A stretch of 48,366 nt of DNA from Raoultibacter timonensis (GTDB lineage Bacteria > Actinomycetota > Coriobacteriia > Coriobacteriales > Eggerthellaceae): positions 2,130,473 to 2,178,838 of the forward strand of contig NZ_LT964679.1 of assembly GCF_900240215.1 (NCBI RefSeq), in the 5' to 3' direction. Positions 8,665 through 16,702 of this stretch are shown here, piece by piece. Under the pieces are notes generated by a model. That model saw only the letters and a list, made by a program, of their open reading frames with translations, did not search any database and was not told where the DNA came from. The translations under genes were made by a program, and so were the position numbers. Each line of letters begins with the position of its first letter. Position 1 is the stretch's first letter.

Positions 8665-10356
8665 CTAGATTTCCTCGTACACGCCCGCAAGCTGCTCGCC
8701 GAGGCACTTGCCCTCGACCAGGCACCTGCCGTGGCTGTTGCCCTGCACGTTGATCGGATAGTCGTAGGCGTAGATGTCGCCCGCGCAGTTGCCGATAGCG
8801 TAGAGCCCGGAGACGGGTTGGTTGTCGGCGGTGAGCACCTCGAAATTATCTGAGATGTGGATGCCGCCGCACACGCCGAGCAGGCCGGGGCCGACTTTGC
8901 AGGCGTAGAAGGGGCCCTGCTTGATCGGGTAGAGGTAGTGGGATTCCTTGTAGAAATCGGTATCCTCGCCCGCTTCGCACAGCGCATTGTAGCGCTCGAT
9001 GGTTGCAAGGGCAACGTCGGCGGGAACGTCGAGCTGCGCGACGAGCTCCTCGATGGTATCGGCTTTCTTGTAGTTGTCGGGATTGTCGGTCACGCCCTTC
9101 TCGACACCCTCGGCATGCGATTTCGAAGCGTCCTCGTAGGTGGAGCCCACGGGACGGAAGCTATCCCAGAACATGCCGCCGCCGTACTGGAGGCTGTCGG
9201 TGTTGTCGGCCTCGAAGTTGGCATCGAAGATCGACCAGGCATGGTCGTAGCCGCCGTTGACCATGACGCCGACGCACTTGCCCTGCACCCACGTAGCCTC
9301 GTTCATGAAGCGGTTGCCATCGGGATTGACGAAGAGGAAGGGACCGTGGTAGGTGGCTGCAGCCTGCGGATGCATCATCGTCGGCCACGGGCCGTCCTGG
9401 AACGCACCGCCTGCCCACGCCGCCATGTTGTGGCCGTCGCCCACGTTGCCGCGGTCGGAGCACAGACGCGTCATGACCTTCAAGCCAATGGGAGCGAACG
9501 CCTCGAGGTACTCGTCGTTGTAGCTGATGTCGCCCGTAGCGAGCACGACGCCCTTCGAGGCGTTGTACTGCACGTACTTCCCTTCGGAGTTCTCGCAGAT
9601 GGCGCCTTTGACCGCGCCCGACTCGTCCTGCACGAGCTGAACGGCCGGCATCTCGAACACGAACTCCGCATTGCCGGTCTCCTCGGCCTTCTTCATGAAC
9701 AGGTACTCGATGTAGTTGGCGATGTTGATGATGTCGGACGTGGTCTCGCCGCCGTAGATCATGTGGTAGCAATCGATTTCGGGGTGCACGGCGCTGCGCG
9801 ATCCCACGGTCACCATGCAGCTGCAGCCGTCGGACTCCGCCACATCGAGCAGCCAGTTCATGCAGCGCTCGGACTCGCGGAACCACTTGGCCACGAGCGA
9901 TTCGCGGCAACGGTTGCCGCAGGTGGAAACCCAGCGCTCCATCTCGATCGGCTTGTCGATGGTGATGCCGAGCTTGTCGAGCTCGCGTGAGCCGACCGCA
10001 CCCGTGCCGCCGACGCCGTGGCCGTTGAGCACGGTGTCCTTCTCGACGAGAACAACCTTGGTACCGTTCTCGGCCGCGTTAAGCGCGCAACAGGTACCGG
10101 AGTAGCCGCCGCCGATCACCAACACTTCGGTATCGACGGTCTCGGCGATATCGGTGATGGGTTCGGGTTTGATCTCCCAGGTATGCTTCGCCGAAGCCGC
10201 ATCTCCCGACGCATCGCTGCCCGAGCTCGAAGCGTTGCCTTCTCCCGACGCTGCGGGGCTGCATCCCACGACGCCGAGTGCCGCAACGCCCGCCGCAGAG
10301 AGCGCCGCTCCCTTGAGCAGATCGCGCCGCGAGATGCCTGATTTCGTTTCGCTCAT
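8665..10356 (-). CDS. Tat-exported FAD-dependent reductase
   Basis: This 563-residue protein has the Tat motif SRRDLLKG (residues 9-16), a hydrophobic stretch, then VVGC with Cys32 as a possible lipoprotein cysteine, and a Ser/Ala linker. The FAD-binding motif VLVIGGGYSGTCC occurs near residue 80 and the fold ends with DYPINVQGNSHGR. It belongs to the FAD_binding_2 superfamily (fumarate, urocanate and steroid reductases). The fumarate-specific arginines are not where expected (RFMNEATWV; DYPIN), so its acceptor is something else. The ATG is preceded by AGGAGGG. The LuxR gene at 10594-12084 lies upstream on the same strand, 237 bp away, and a coiled-coil gene follows. The cell location should be the outer face of the membrane. 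Confidence 0.9.
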   Translation of the reverse strand: MSETKSGISRRDLLKGAALSAAGVAALGVVGCSPAASGEGNASSSGSDASGDAASAKHTWEIKPEPITDIAETVDTEVLVIGGGYSGTCCALNAAENGTKVVLVEKDTVLNGHGVGGTGAVGSRELDKLGITIDKPIEMERWVSTCGNRCRESLVAKWFRESERCMNWLLDVAESDGCSCMVTVGSRSAVHPEIDCYHMIYGGETTSDIINIANYIEYLFMKKAEETGNAEFVFEMPAVQLVQDESGAVKGAICENSEGKYVQYNASKGVVLATGDISYNDEYLEAFAPIGLKVMTRLCSDRGNVGDGHNMAAWAGGAFQDGPWPTMMHPQAAATYHGPFLFVNPDGNRFMNEATWVQGKCVGVMVNGGYDHAWSIFDANFEADNTDSLQYGGGMFWDSFRPVGSTYEDASKSHAEGVEKGVTDNPDNYKKADTIEELVAQLDVPADVALATIERYNALCEAGEDTDFYKESHYLYPIKQGPFYACKVGPGLLGVCGGIHISDNFEVLTADNQPVSGLYAIGNCAGDIYAYDYPINVQGNSHGRCLVEGKCLGEQLAGVYEEI

Positions 10357-10475
10357 GTGATTCCCTCCTAAAGAATAGGTTTGCCCGGCTCCTGCTACGT
10401 GATCCCGAGCTCATGCCCGGCGACCTTGGAACCGTGACCCGATAGTAGGAAAAGGGAGATGAAACCGCACCCCAT

Positions 10476-10535
10476 AAAACAGGTTGTTTTTGCGTTGTGC
10501 CTCGTCAAGTGCTTTTCCGTTGTCTTTTCAACGCA
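10476..10535. promoter_or_regulatory. Inverted repeats in the leader of the flavoprotein at 8665-10356
   Basis: AAAAC-5-GTTTT (10476-10490) and TGCGTTG/CAACGCA (10491-10497 and 10529-10535, 31 nt apart) lie between the LuxR gene and its presumed flavoprotein target. They could be operator half-sites; no experimental link is visible. Confidence 0.3.
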
Positions 10536-10593
10536 CAGCGAAGACGGGTCTAAAACCATGTCAGGGGAATCGCAGGAATGGGTGAACGAGGTT

Positions 10594-12084
10594 TCACTCG
10601 CCGTTCATCAAGTCGATGAGCTGCTGCTTCGAGTGAACACCGAACTTTCGGTATATGTTCTTGGCATGGCCTCGAACCGTATTCTCCGATATCAACAACT
10701 TCTTGGCGATGCCGGCGACGCTGTTGCCGCGCACGATGAGGGCGGCAACCTCCCGCTCGCGCTGGCTCAGCGGATCAACGAGGTCCATATCCCCGAACCG
10801 GCTCGCAAGCGATGCGATCCACGCTTCTTCGAGATCGGCGGCGCTCAATCCCGAGGTATCCGCTTGAGGCTTCCTCTCGCGATCCGTTGCAGGCCCGACC
10901 CTATGCGCCGCATCGTCGTCTGAGGCCTCGTCGCCGCGGCCTCGCTTACGCTGCCTCGTCCACGAAACAAGGAACATCGTGAGCGAAAGCACGTATACGC
11001 ACATGAACAAGACGCTCACTACAAACGAAAGATCATGGGCGAACGCGGAACTCAAATGCGCACCGAGCAGATCTCCTATCACCATCGCCGCATACACCGG
11101 GCACAGGCCGAGCGCGTACACGTAGATCGACGGCATCGAGCGTTCGTTCGCATAGACGGCGCAGGTAACGATAAGCAGAAGGTTGACGATCTCGAACCCG
11201 AACATGAGCGTAGCCGAAAGCATCGGCGCGTATTCCATTCCGAATATCGTCGGGAGAAGGAATGCCCCCGTGATGAGCGGGAACAGAACCTGATAGGATC
11301 TGAGTACCTCGAACCCCTTTACCGAGAACAGTTCGATAAGCGCGATGACGAGCGCTGCGGCACCGAATCCGGCAAGAACGAAAATAAGCGTCGAAGAGCT
11401 CGCATCGCTCAGAATACTCGAAGCGAGCTTCCATACGAACCCGATCGAGCACACGCAGAACACGGGCTTCCAGAGATCTCGGACGGTGCCGCGCATATCC
11501 GTGCAGGACGAGCCTTCGGATGAACTCGGCTCGATTTCCGCAATCGCTTTGTACAGGGTAACCGAAGCCAGAACCGGAAAAACGGCGATGGAGCACACGA
11601 TCGTTCCGCCAAGCGGAAGCGGCTGCATGATAAAGCATAGTATCGCCGAGGCAACCGCCGAAAGCGGAATGTAGATCGCGGTGCGCGAAGCGCCTTCCGA
11701 GGTGAAGAACGCCTGCCACAACCCAAAAAACATGCCACTCGCCAAACCGATAAACGCTCCGGATGAAAGCACGAAAGGGAGCCTCGGGACATCGAGGTAA
11801 AACCCCGTATAGAACAGAGAGGCACCCACAGCGAGCAGGAGGCCCGCAGCGAAAGCGACGCGCGGACCGAACTGCTCCCTTCCCCTCGCGCGAACGATCG
11901 CCACCAAAGCGAGGACCGCACCGATGGTGCAGAGCAGGTTGAGCGTTTTGAACGCGAGCATCTCCTCGGCCGTTGCGGTTGAAGGATAGAGAAGAGCCGA
12001 AAACGTGGTCGCCCACAGAAACGCAAAGCCGACATGATGCCAACGCAGAGTTTTAGCTATCGCCTTTGCCTTCGAGAAGGACAA
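10594..12084 (-). CDS. LuxR-family regulator with polytopic membrane domain
   Basis: The start is TTG at 12084, supported by GAGGA seven bases upstream, giving 496 residues. About twelve hydrophobic segments cover residues ~15-400. A polar Arg/Asp-rich linker follows, then a LuxR helix-turn-helix at ~439-496 (LSQREREVAALIVRGNS ... NIYRKFGVHSKQQLID). It sits directly upstream of, and on the same strand as, the Tat flavoprotein at 8665-10356, which is its presumed target. Unlike the divergent pairs, this arrangement would allow read-through from regulator into reductase. Confidence 0.88.
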   Translation of the reverse strand: MSFSKAKAIAKTLRWHHVGFAFLWATTFSALLYPSTATAEEMLAFKTLNLLCTIGAVLALVAIVRARGREQFGPRVAFAAGLLLAVGASLFYTGFYLDVPRLPFVLSSGAFIGLASGMFFGLWQAFFTSEGASRTAIYIPLSAVASAILCFIMQPLPLGGTIVCSIAVFPVLASVTLYKAIAEIEPSSSEGSSCTDMRGTVRDLWKPVFCVCSIGFVWKLASSILSDASSSTLIFVLAGFGAAALVIALIELFSVKGFEVLRSYQVLFPLITGAFLLPTIFGMEYAPMLSATLMFGFEIVNLLLIVTCAVYANERSMPSIYVYALGLCPVYAAMVIGDLLGAHLSSAFAHDLSFVVSVLFMCVYVLSLTMFLVSWTRQRKRGRGDEASDDDAAHRVGPATDRERKPQADTSGLSAADLEEAWIASLASRFGDMDLVDPLSQREREVAALIVRGNSVAGIAKKLLISENTVRGHAKNIYRKFGVHSKQQLIDLMNGE

Positions 12085-12425
12085 TCGAATTCCTCAGCTC
12101 ATCGTATCCACGCGGCGGCATCGCCGCACGCGCCTCCTTACGCGATCGCATCGCGCTCCCATAGCAGTGCCAGCATTCTACCATCGTTTGGGAAAGCGCG
12201 GGCGGGCGACGAAACGGCCCATCGGCTGCGGTGCGACCTCGCGGCACCGAGGAAAGCGCATCTTCTGCTTGGCTCACGTGAAGGACATCGGCAAGCGGTG
12301 GAGTCCGAATCCGTCCCCGAAATACCAAATTGGCATTTTGCGTTACAAGCCCGCCTCATCCAGCCGAAACGAGACTTTCGGAAAACCCCGCTTCGTTTCG
12401 CTTCGTCTCCCGATCGGCTGCCCGA
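12085..12425. other. 341-bp gene-free stretch between a LuxR gene and vapC
   Basis: No supported gene. Open frames here have no ribosome site or family similarity. It should contain the promoter for the LuxR gene (minus strand) and the vapC 3' end. The only structure noted is a nested imperfect hairpin at 12361-12420 (listed separately). Confidence 0.6.
12361..12420 (-). terminator. Nested imperfect hairpin downstream of vapC
   Basis: Outer arms CAGCCGA (12361-12367) and TCGGCTG (12414-12420) enclose GAGAC (12371-12375) and GTCTC (12405-12409), six bases past the vapC stop. It is a possible terminator or structured 3' end of the vapBC transcript; it lacks a clear T run. Confidence 0.35.
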
Positions 12426-12836
12426 CTAAACCCGATCCGCAAGCGCCCACGACTCGACCTTCAGTCCGGGCACGCGCTCGAATTCGCGCACGTTGTTCGT
12501 CACCAAGGTTGCACCGTGGGCTTTCGCGGTCGCAGCTATCATCAGGTCGTTTGGCCCGATAGTCTTTCCGTGCGTTTCAAACTCAGCTCTAATGGATGCG
12601 TACTCTTCGGCGCACCGAGAATCAAAAGTTGTGCGCTCGAACGGATCGAGGAAGAGTTCCGTCTTCAGGAGGTTCTCCTGAGGCTTTGCGCTTTTCAGAG
12701 CCCCTAGCCGCAACTCCGCTTCGACAACGGCAGGCACCATAATCTCCCGAGGATCGTGAGATCGAAGCGCCTTCAGAACCCCCGGCATCGAGCCACGCAG
12801 AAACTCAATACACACGCACGTGTCGAGAAGCAGCAT
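12426..12836 (-). CDS. vapC: VapC-family PIN-domain ribonuclease toxin
   Basis: This 136-residue PIN domain protein shows the family's acidic residues in order: the N-terminal MLLLDTCVCIEFL (Asp), VVEAELRLGA (Glu), GPNDLMIAATA (Asp) and LVTNNVREFERV (Asn/Glu). These build the Mg-dependent RNase site of VapC toxins, which cleave tRNA or rRNA. I chose the ATG at 12836, one base overlapping the antitoxin stop (TGATG); GTG at 12839 and TTG at 12842 are in-frame alternatives. It is translationally coupled to the antitoxin gene upstream. Confidence 0.9.
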   Translation of the reverse strand: MLLLDTCVCIEFLRGSMPGVLKALRSHDPREIMVPAVVEAELRLGALKSAKPQENLLKTELFLDPFERTTFDSRCAEEYASIRAEFETHGKTIGPNDLMIAATAKAHGATLVTNNVREFERVPGLKVESWALADRV

Positions 12837-13066
12837 CACCAAGCGCCCCTTTTGCCGTCGAGCTCGAACGACAGCTCCGCAGGTTTGCGGAAAGTTTCGT
12901 CATCGATAGAACCGTAGAGATCCCAGTAGCCCGTCGGCCAACCGCTCGCTGCATCGTTTCGAATGAGCTCGGCAACGTATTTAGAAAGAGAGACGTTCGC
13001 AAGCACCGCTTTCTTCTTCAGCATGTCCATGGTCTCCTCTTCGAGATAGAGGGAGAGTTGGGCCAC
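12836..13066 (-). CDS. vapB: Ribbon-helix-helix antitoxin (VapB-like)
   Basis: A 76-residue protein with a ribbon-helix-helix N-terminus (MAQLSLYLEEETMDMLKKKA, then LSKYVAELIRN). The C-terminal tail is rich in aromatic residues (GWPTGYWDLYGS) and would wrap the toxin. The start is GTG at 13066 with an AAAGGAGG site. It should neutralise the PIN toxin encoded next and repress its own promoter, probably through the tandem 12-bp palindromes just upstream at 13080-13103. Confidence 0.85.
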   Translation of the reverse strand: MAQLSLYLEEETMDMLKKKAVLANVSLSKYVAELIRNDAASGWPTGYWDLYGSIDDETFRKPAELSFELDGKRGAW

Positions 13067-13079
13067 AATAGCCTCCTTT

Positions 13080-13103
13080 CAAGTATATTTGCAAGTATAC
13101 TTG
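13080..13103. promoter_or_regulatory. vapBC operator: two abutting 12-bp palindromes
   Basis: CAAGTATATTTG (one mismatch from a palindrome) is followed at once by the perfect palindrome CAAGTATACTTG. They lie 14 bp upstream of the antitoxin start. Tandem palindromes spaced one helical turn apart are the usual arrangement for ribbon-helix-helix autorepressors. Confidence 0.75.
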
Positions 13104-13293
13104 ATTTATGCTCACGAGACAATGCGAGGCCTTCAAAAACAAAAAAGCCGTTTCCGCTGATGAATCCGTCCCCCGCGGCGGGTGAACGACAGCCTGGGCA
13201 AGTCACTCCCGCTCGGGGGATACCGCTTCGTGCTGCAGCGGCCTATCGTTTATTGCGGCGCACAGGCGCCGAACCGATACGAAGGAGGGAACC

Positions 13294-14922
13294 ATGAGTA
13301 TCAATACAGGTCATTCCGAGAAGTCCGGAGTAACCAGGCGATCGTTTCTTGCCGGGGCGGGAGTCGGCGCGCTCGGCATCGCTGCAGCAGGCATGTTCGG
13401 CTGCTCCCCGGCAAACGAGGAGAAGCCGAAAGCGAGCGCAGCCGAAGAAGGCTCCGCCCCAGCCGCTTCAACCAACACGACTGTCGAAATGACCGAAACC
13501 GTCGATACCGACGTCGTTGTGATCGGCACGGGAGTTTCAGGGCTGACCGCAGCCATTTCCGCTGCCGAAGGAGGCGCAAAGGTCATCGTGCTCGAAAAAC
13601 TCGATGGCCTGAAAAAGGTATACGCCCACAGCATTACGGCGGTCGGCACGTCTTTTCAAAAAGAGCTTGGGGAGGACTGGACACCCGAGGAACTCGTCGC
13701 ATTCTGGAACCAATACCCCGACAGCGATTCGTTCATGGACACCGACGCCCAGCTCTTCGCCGCCGAGCACTCGGCCGAATCGATCGATTGGCTCATCGAG
13801 CATGGCGTGGACATCGTCGGCGTGACCGTTCCGCCCACCAACCCGTTCCAAGTACCCGCGCGCACCTTCGTGACCAGCGCCGATCGCGATGGAGTGAAAG
13901 CCTACCTCGAGCCGCTCAAAGCCAAAGCCGAAGAGCTCGGCGTCGAATTCCGCTTCTCGACCGAAGCGACGAAGATCGTTGCCGATGCTTCGGGCGCGGT
14001 AACCGGACTCGAAACGGTTTCGGGAGATAAGGGAACGCTGTTCAACGTCAAATCGCTTATCGTGGCGGCAGGCGGATTCGGCGGCTCATCTGACCTGCTG
14101 CGCCTTTACGCTCCCCATACCCCCAACTGCTCGACCTTCGATGGCGAGTCGAAGGGGTTCGCGCTCCTGCAAGCAAAAACGGTCGGAGCCGACGTGGTAG
14201 CGCCGGGCGGTACGATGGCGTACTTCGTGAATGTCGATGGAGGATACAGCGACAACGCAGGCCAGGGACTCTTCGTCAACCGCGAGGGCAAGCGATGGGT
14301 CAACGAGAACCTGTATTTCCTCGATCGCGCCGGCATCGCTTACAAGCAGGGCATCACCGAGTATTGGGCCCTGTACGACTCCGCCCTCTACGAGCAGGTC
14401 GCCGGCCAAACCGGAGAGAAGGGCCTCGAATCGGGAACGATCGTCAAGGCCGACACCATCGAAGAGCTCGCCAAGAAGATGAACGTCAACACTGCAGCGC
14501 TTACGAAGACCGTCGAGGACTACAACGGGTACTGCGAAGCGAAAAACGACCCCGAGTTCGGCAAACCCGCCACGCGCATGGGCCGCGTGTTCGATCCCGA
14601 CGACCCGAAAGAGTACGATCTCGACGTCATCGACAAGGAATTCACCTTGCTCAATCCGCTGGCAACCGCTCCGTTCTACGCCATCGACATGACCGTACAG
14701 ACAACCGCCCTCTCCGGCACAACCGGCGGAATGCGCACCAATACCGACGGGCAGGTTATCGCCGTCGACGGTTCGCTCATTCCGAACCTTTACGCGGTCG
14801 GAGAATCGGCAAACGGCCACCTGATCGGATACTTCTACCCGCAATCGGGAACGTCTTTGTGCATGTGCTTCTGCTTCGGACGCTATGCCGGCGCCGCGGC
14901 AGCAGCTAACGCAACCGCTTAA
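13294..14922 (+). CDS. Tat-exported FAD-dependent reductase
   Basis: A 542-residue flavoprotein with an AAGGAGGG site before the ATG. It has the Tat motif TRRSFLAG (residues 14-21), a hydrophobic run and FGC (Cys37, lipobox-like), followed by an acidic/Ala linker. The Rossmann motif VVVIGTGVSGLTAA is near residue 75. The C-terminus carries GYFYPQSGTS and FGRYAG, placing it in the FAD_binding_2 superfamily with steroid and fumarate reductases. RWVNENLYF stands where fumarate reductases have the catalytic Arg segment, and FYPQS where they have the second Arg, so fumarate is unlikely as substrate. A LuxR gene follows on the same strand. Confidence 0.9.
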   Translation: MSINTGHSEKSGVTRRSFLAGAGVGALGIAAAGMFGCSPANEEKPKASAAEEGSAPAASTNTTVEMTETVDTDVVVIGTGVSGLTAAISAAEGGAKVIVLEKLDGLKKVYAHSITAVGTSFQKELGEDWTPEELVAFWNQYPDSDSFMDTDAQLFAAEHSAESIDWLIEHGVDIVGVTVPPTNPFQVPARTFVTSADRDGVKAYLEPLKAKAEELGVEFRFSTEATKIVADASGAVTGLETVSGDKGTLFNVKSLIVAAGGFGGSSDLLRLYAPHTPNCSTFDGESKGFALLQAKTVGADVVAPGGTMAYFVNVDGGYSDNAGQGLFVNREGKRWVNENLYFLDRAGIAYKQGITEYWALYDSALYEQVAGQTGEKGLESGTIVKADTIEELAKKMNVNTAALTKTVEDYNGYCEAKNDPEFGKPATRMGRVFDPDDPKEYDLDVIDKEFTLLNPLATAPFYAIDMTVQTTALSGTTGGMRTNTDGQVIAVDGSLIPNLYAVGESANGHLIGYFYPQSGTSLCMCFCFGRYAGAAAAANATA

Positions 14923-14935
14923 TCGCCCGTCGCCC

Positions 14936-14961
14936 GTGCTCCCCGCCAAAGCGGGGAGCAC
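14936..14961 (+). terminator. Hairpin after the flavoprotein at 13294-14922
   Basis: A perfect 11-bp stem (GTGCTCCCCGC / GCGGGGAGCAC) with a CAAA loop, 14 bp past the stop. No T tract follows, so it may only reduce read-through into the LuxR gene. Confidence 0.65.
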
Positions 14962-14969
14962 CCCTGTGC

Positions 14970-14975
14970 TATACT
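14970..14975 (+). promoter_or_regulatory. -10-like TATACT before the LuxR gene at 15000
   Basis: TATACT lies just after the terminator hairpin and 24 bp before the ATG at 15000, consistent with a separate promoter and a very short leader carrying the AAGGGGG ribosome site. No -35 was recognised. Confidence 0.4.
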
Positions 14976-14999
14976 CGCCGCAAGGGGGTAGATGCTCGG

Positions 15000-16529
15000 A
15001 TGCCGAATTCCAACGCTCGACGCGACATGCGCGCAATGAAACAATCGCTGCAAACGTTTTCCCAGGCCGCAGCATCCCAGCCCGCCGTCTGGATCGGCTT
15101 CGCCTGCGTGTGCGCCTGGCCGTGGAGCTGCACATCCGCAACGCTCGTGTACACAAATGCAGGAACCGTCGGATCACCTGTTTGGCTTGGATCGAACCTC
15201 ACCTACCTCATCATCGGCATATGCGGCATAGCACTCGGCCTCGGATTCAGAAAATCGGCAGCGCGGCTTCCAAACGCCGCCGTCGCCGCCATCGCGGGCG
15301 TATGCTATGTTGCCGCTTCGGCGCTGTTCGTTTTACTCAGCAAGCTACCCCCCGACTATCTCGATCCGGGATACGCCACCATCTCCTATATCTGGCCCGC
15401 CTTCGCAGGCATCGGGCAGACGCTCCTGTTCCTCGAGTGGATGAAGGCGTTCGGCCGGACGGGGCCGAAAAAGACCATCGCCTTCGTCGTATGCGGTTCC
15501 GTACTCGGTACTGCGCTCATATTCTCGCTCAATTTCATTCCGCAGACGCTGCGCGAGCTTATGCCGGCGGCCGTTGGCGCCTGCGGTGCGCTCTGCGCCT
15601 TCCTCATGGCAAAGCGATCCGATGGCGATAACGGCGAAGAAACCCGATCAAGCGGCATCTTCCCAGAAAAGACCCGGGCGCCTTGGAAGCTGCTCGTAAC
15701 GGCGGCGGTAGCGGGTTTCTCCTTCGGCACGTTTCAAAGCCTGTCGTTCTCGGGATCGTTCGGAACAACGGCCTGGTATACGTTCGGCGTTGTCGGCTTT
15801 CTTGTAGCGTCGGTGCTGTTTGCGTTGATCACCCTCGGCCTCAGAATGAACTTCAACTACATGATCTACCGAATCTCGTTCGTCATCATGGCTACAGGTG
15901 CATTCTTGTGCTTGTTCGGCACAGAGATTTCAGCGTGGGGATACGGCGTGTACTGCATTGGGTACCGATGCCTCGACATGCTTATCTGGTGCCTATGCGC
16001 CTACCTCATCCGACACAGAAGCGTTTCGCCGGTTTGGCTGGGCGGACTCGTTATCGGCACGCTGCTCTTCGGAAGGTTTTTCGGATTCGAGATGTTCACC
16101 ATCCTCCACCCCCTGCCTGCTTCGACTGACGTATCGTTGCTCATAGCCACCGTTTTGTTCCTGCTCTTGCTCACCGCCCTATCGCTCGTCAGTCACAATA
16201 ACCTGCTCGAAGCATGGGGCATGGCGAAACCCGGGGAAGCCCCCGGCGATTCCGAGATACTGGATTCGTCTTGCGATCAGATCGGAACCCTGTACCGATT
16301 GTCCGAACGGGAACGTGACGTTCTTCGGCGTATCGCCCAAGGAAAAAGCAGAGCCGATATCGGTGTCGACCTCGTCCTCTCAGAGGAGACGGTAAAGACC
16401 CACATCCGCCATATCTATCAGAAGTGCGGTATCCACTCCCGCAAAGAGCTTGACGAGATGGTGGAAGCGAGGGTTCGCGAAATCAAGGACGACAGGATCG
16501 ATCTCACGCAGCAGGATGCGGCGGAGTAG
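15000..16529 (+). CDS. LuxR-family regulator with polytopic membrane domain
   Basis: A 509-residue protein with an AAGGGGG site upstream of the ATG. Residues ~25-400 are a series of about twelve hydrophobic helices. The LuxR helix-turn-helix is at ~434-493 (LSERERDVLRRIAQGKS ... HIYQKCGIHSRKELDEM). A charged C-terminal tail ends DLTQQDAAE. It lies downstream of the Tat flavoprotein at 13294-14922, its presumed target. The bases encoding the tail are part of an exact 32-bp repeat found again just after another LuxR gene (20120-20151). Confidence 0.88.
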   Translation: MPNSNARRDMRAMKQSLQTFSQAAASQPAVWIGFACVCAWPWSCTSATLVYTNAGTVGSPVWLGSNLTYLIIGICGIALGLGFRKSAARLPNAAVAAIAGVCYVAASALFVLLSKLPPDYLDPGYATISYIWPAFAGIGQTLLFLEWMKAFGRTGPKKTIAFVVCGSVLGTALIFSLNFIPQTLRELMPAAVGACGALCAFLMAKRSDGDNGEETRSSGIFPEKTRAPWKLLVTAAVAGFSFGTFQSLSFSGSFGTTAWYTFGVVGFLVASVLFALITLGLRMNFNYMIYRISFVIMATGAFLCLFGTEISAWGYGVYCIGYRCLDMLIWCLCAYLIRHRSVSPVWLGGLVIGTLLFGRFFGFEMFTILHPLPASTDVSLLIATVLFLLLLTALSLVSHNNLLEAWGMAKPGEAPGDSEILDSSCDQIGTLYRLSERERDVLRRIAQGKSRADIGVDLVLSEETVKTHIRHIYQKCGIHSRKELDEMVEARVREIKDDRIDLTQQDAAE

Positions 16530-16530
16530 C
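16499..16530 (+). repeat. 32-bp exact repeat, copy 1 (3' end of a LuxR gene)
   Basis: This covers the last codons of the LuxR gene (DLTQQDAAE and its TAG stop). An identical 32-bp copy lies at 20120-20151, just after another LuxR gene. The flanking bases differ on both sides. Confidence 0.9.
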
Positions 16531-16634
16531 AACCGCTTTCGACTCGCAGCACAGAACTTCCCTTACTCGATCCCCTTACGGCAGTAAAAACGGTGAAGCG
16601 ATCGGCACCTCATCGCAATCCTCTTTCGCACCGG

Positions 16635-16673
16635 GCCTGCGCTCAGCGTGCGGGAAACATGCGGAGCGCAGGC
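16635..16673. terminator. Hairpin between convergent LuxR and flavoprotein genes
   Basis: Perfect 10-bp arms (GCCTGCGCTC / GAGCGCAGGC) with a 19-nt loop lie between the LuxR stop at 16529 and the convergent flavoprotein stop at 16703. The T run is weak (CTTTA). Confidence 0.5.
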
Positions 16674-16702
16674 TTTACGGGAGTCGGTAAACGGCTTTCG
16701 CG

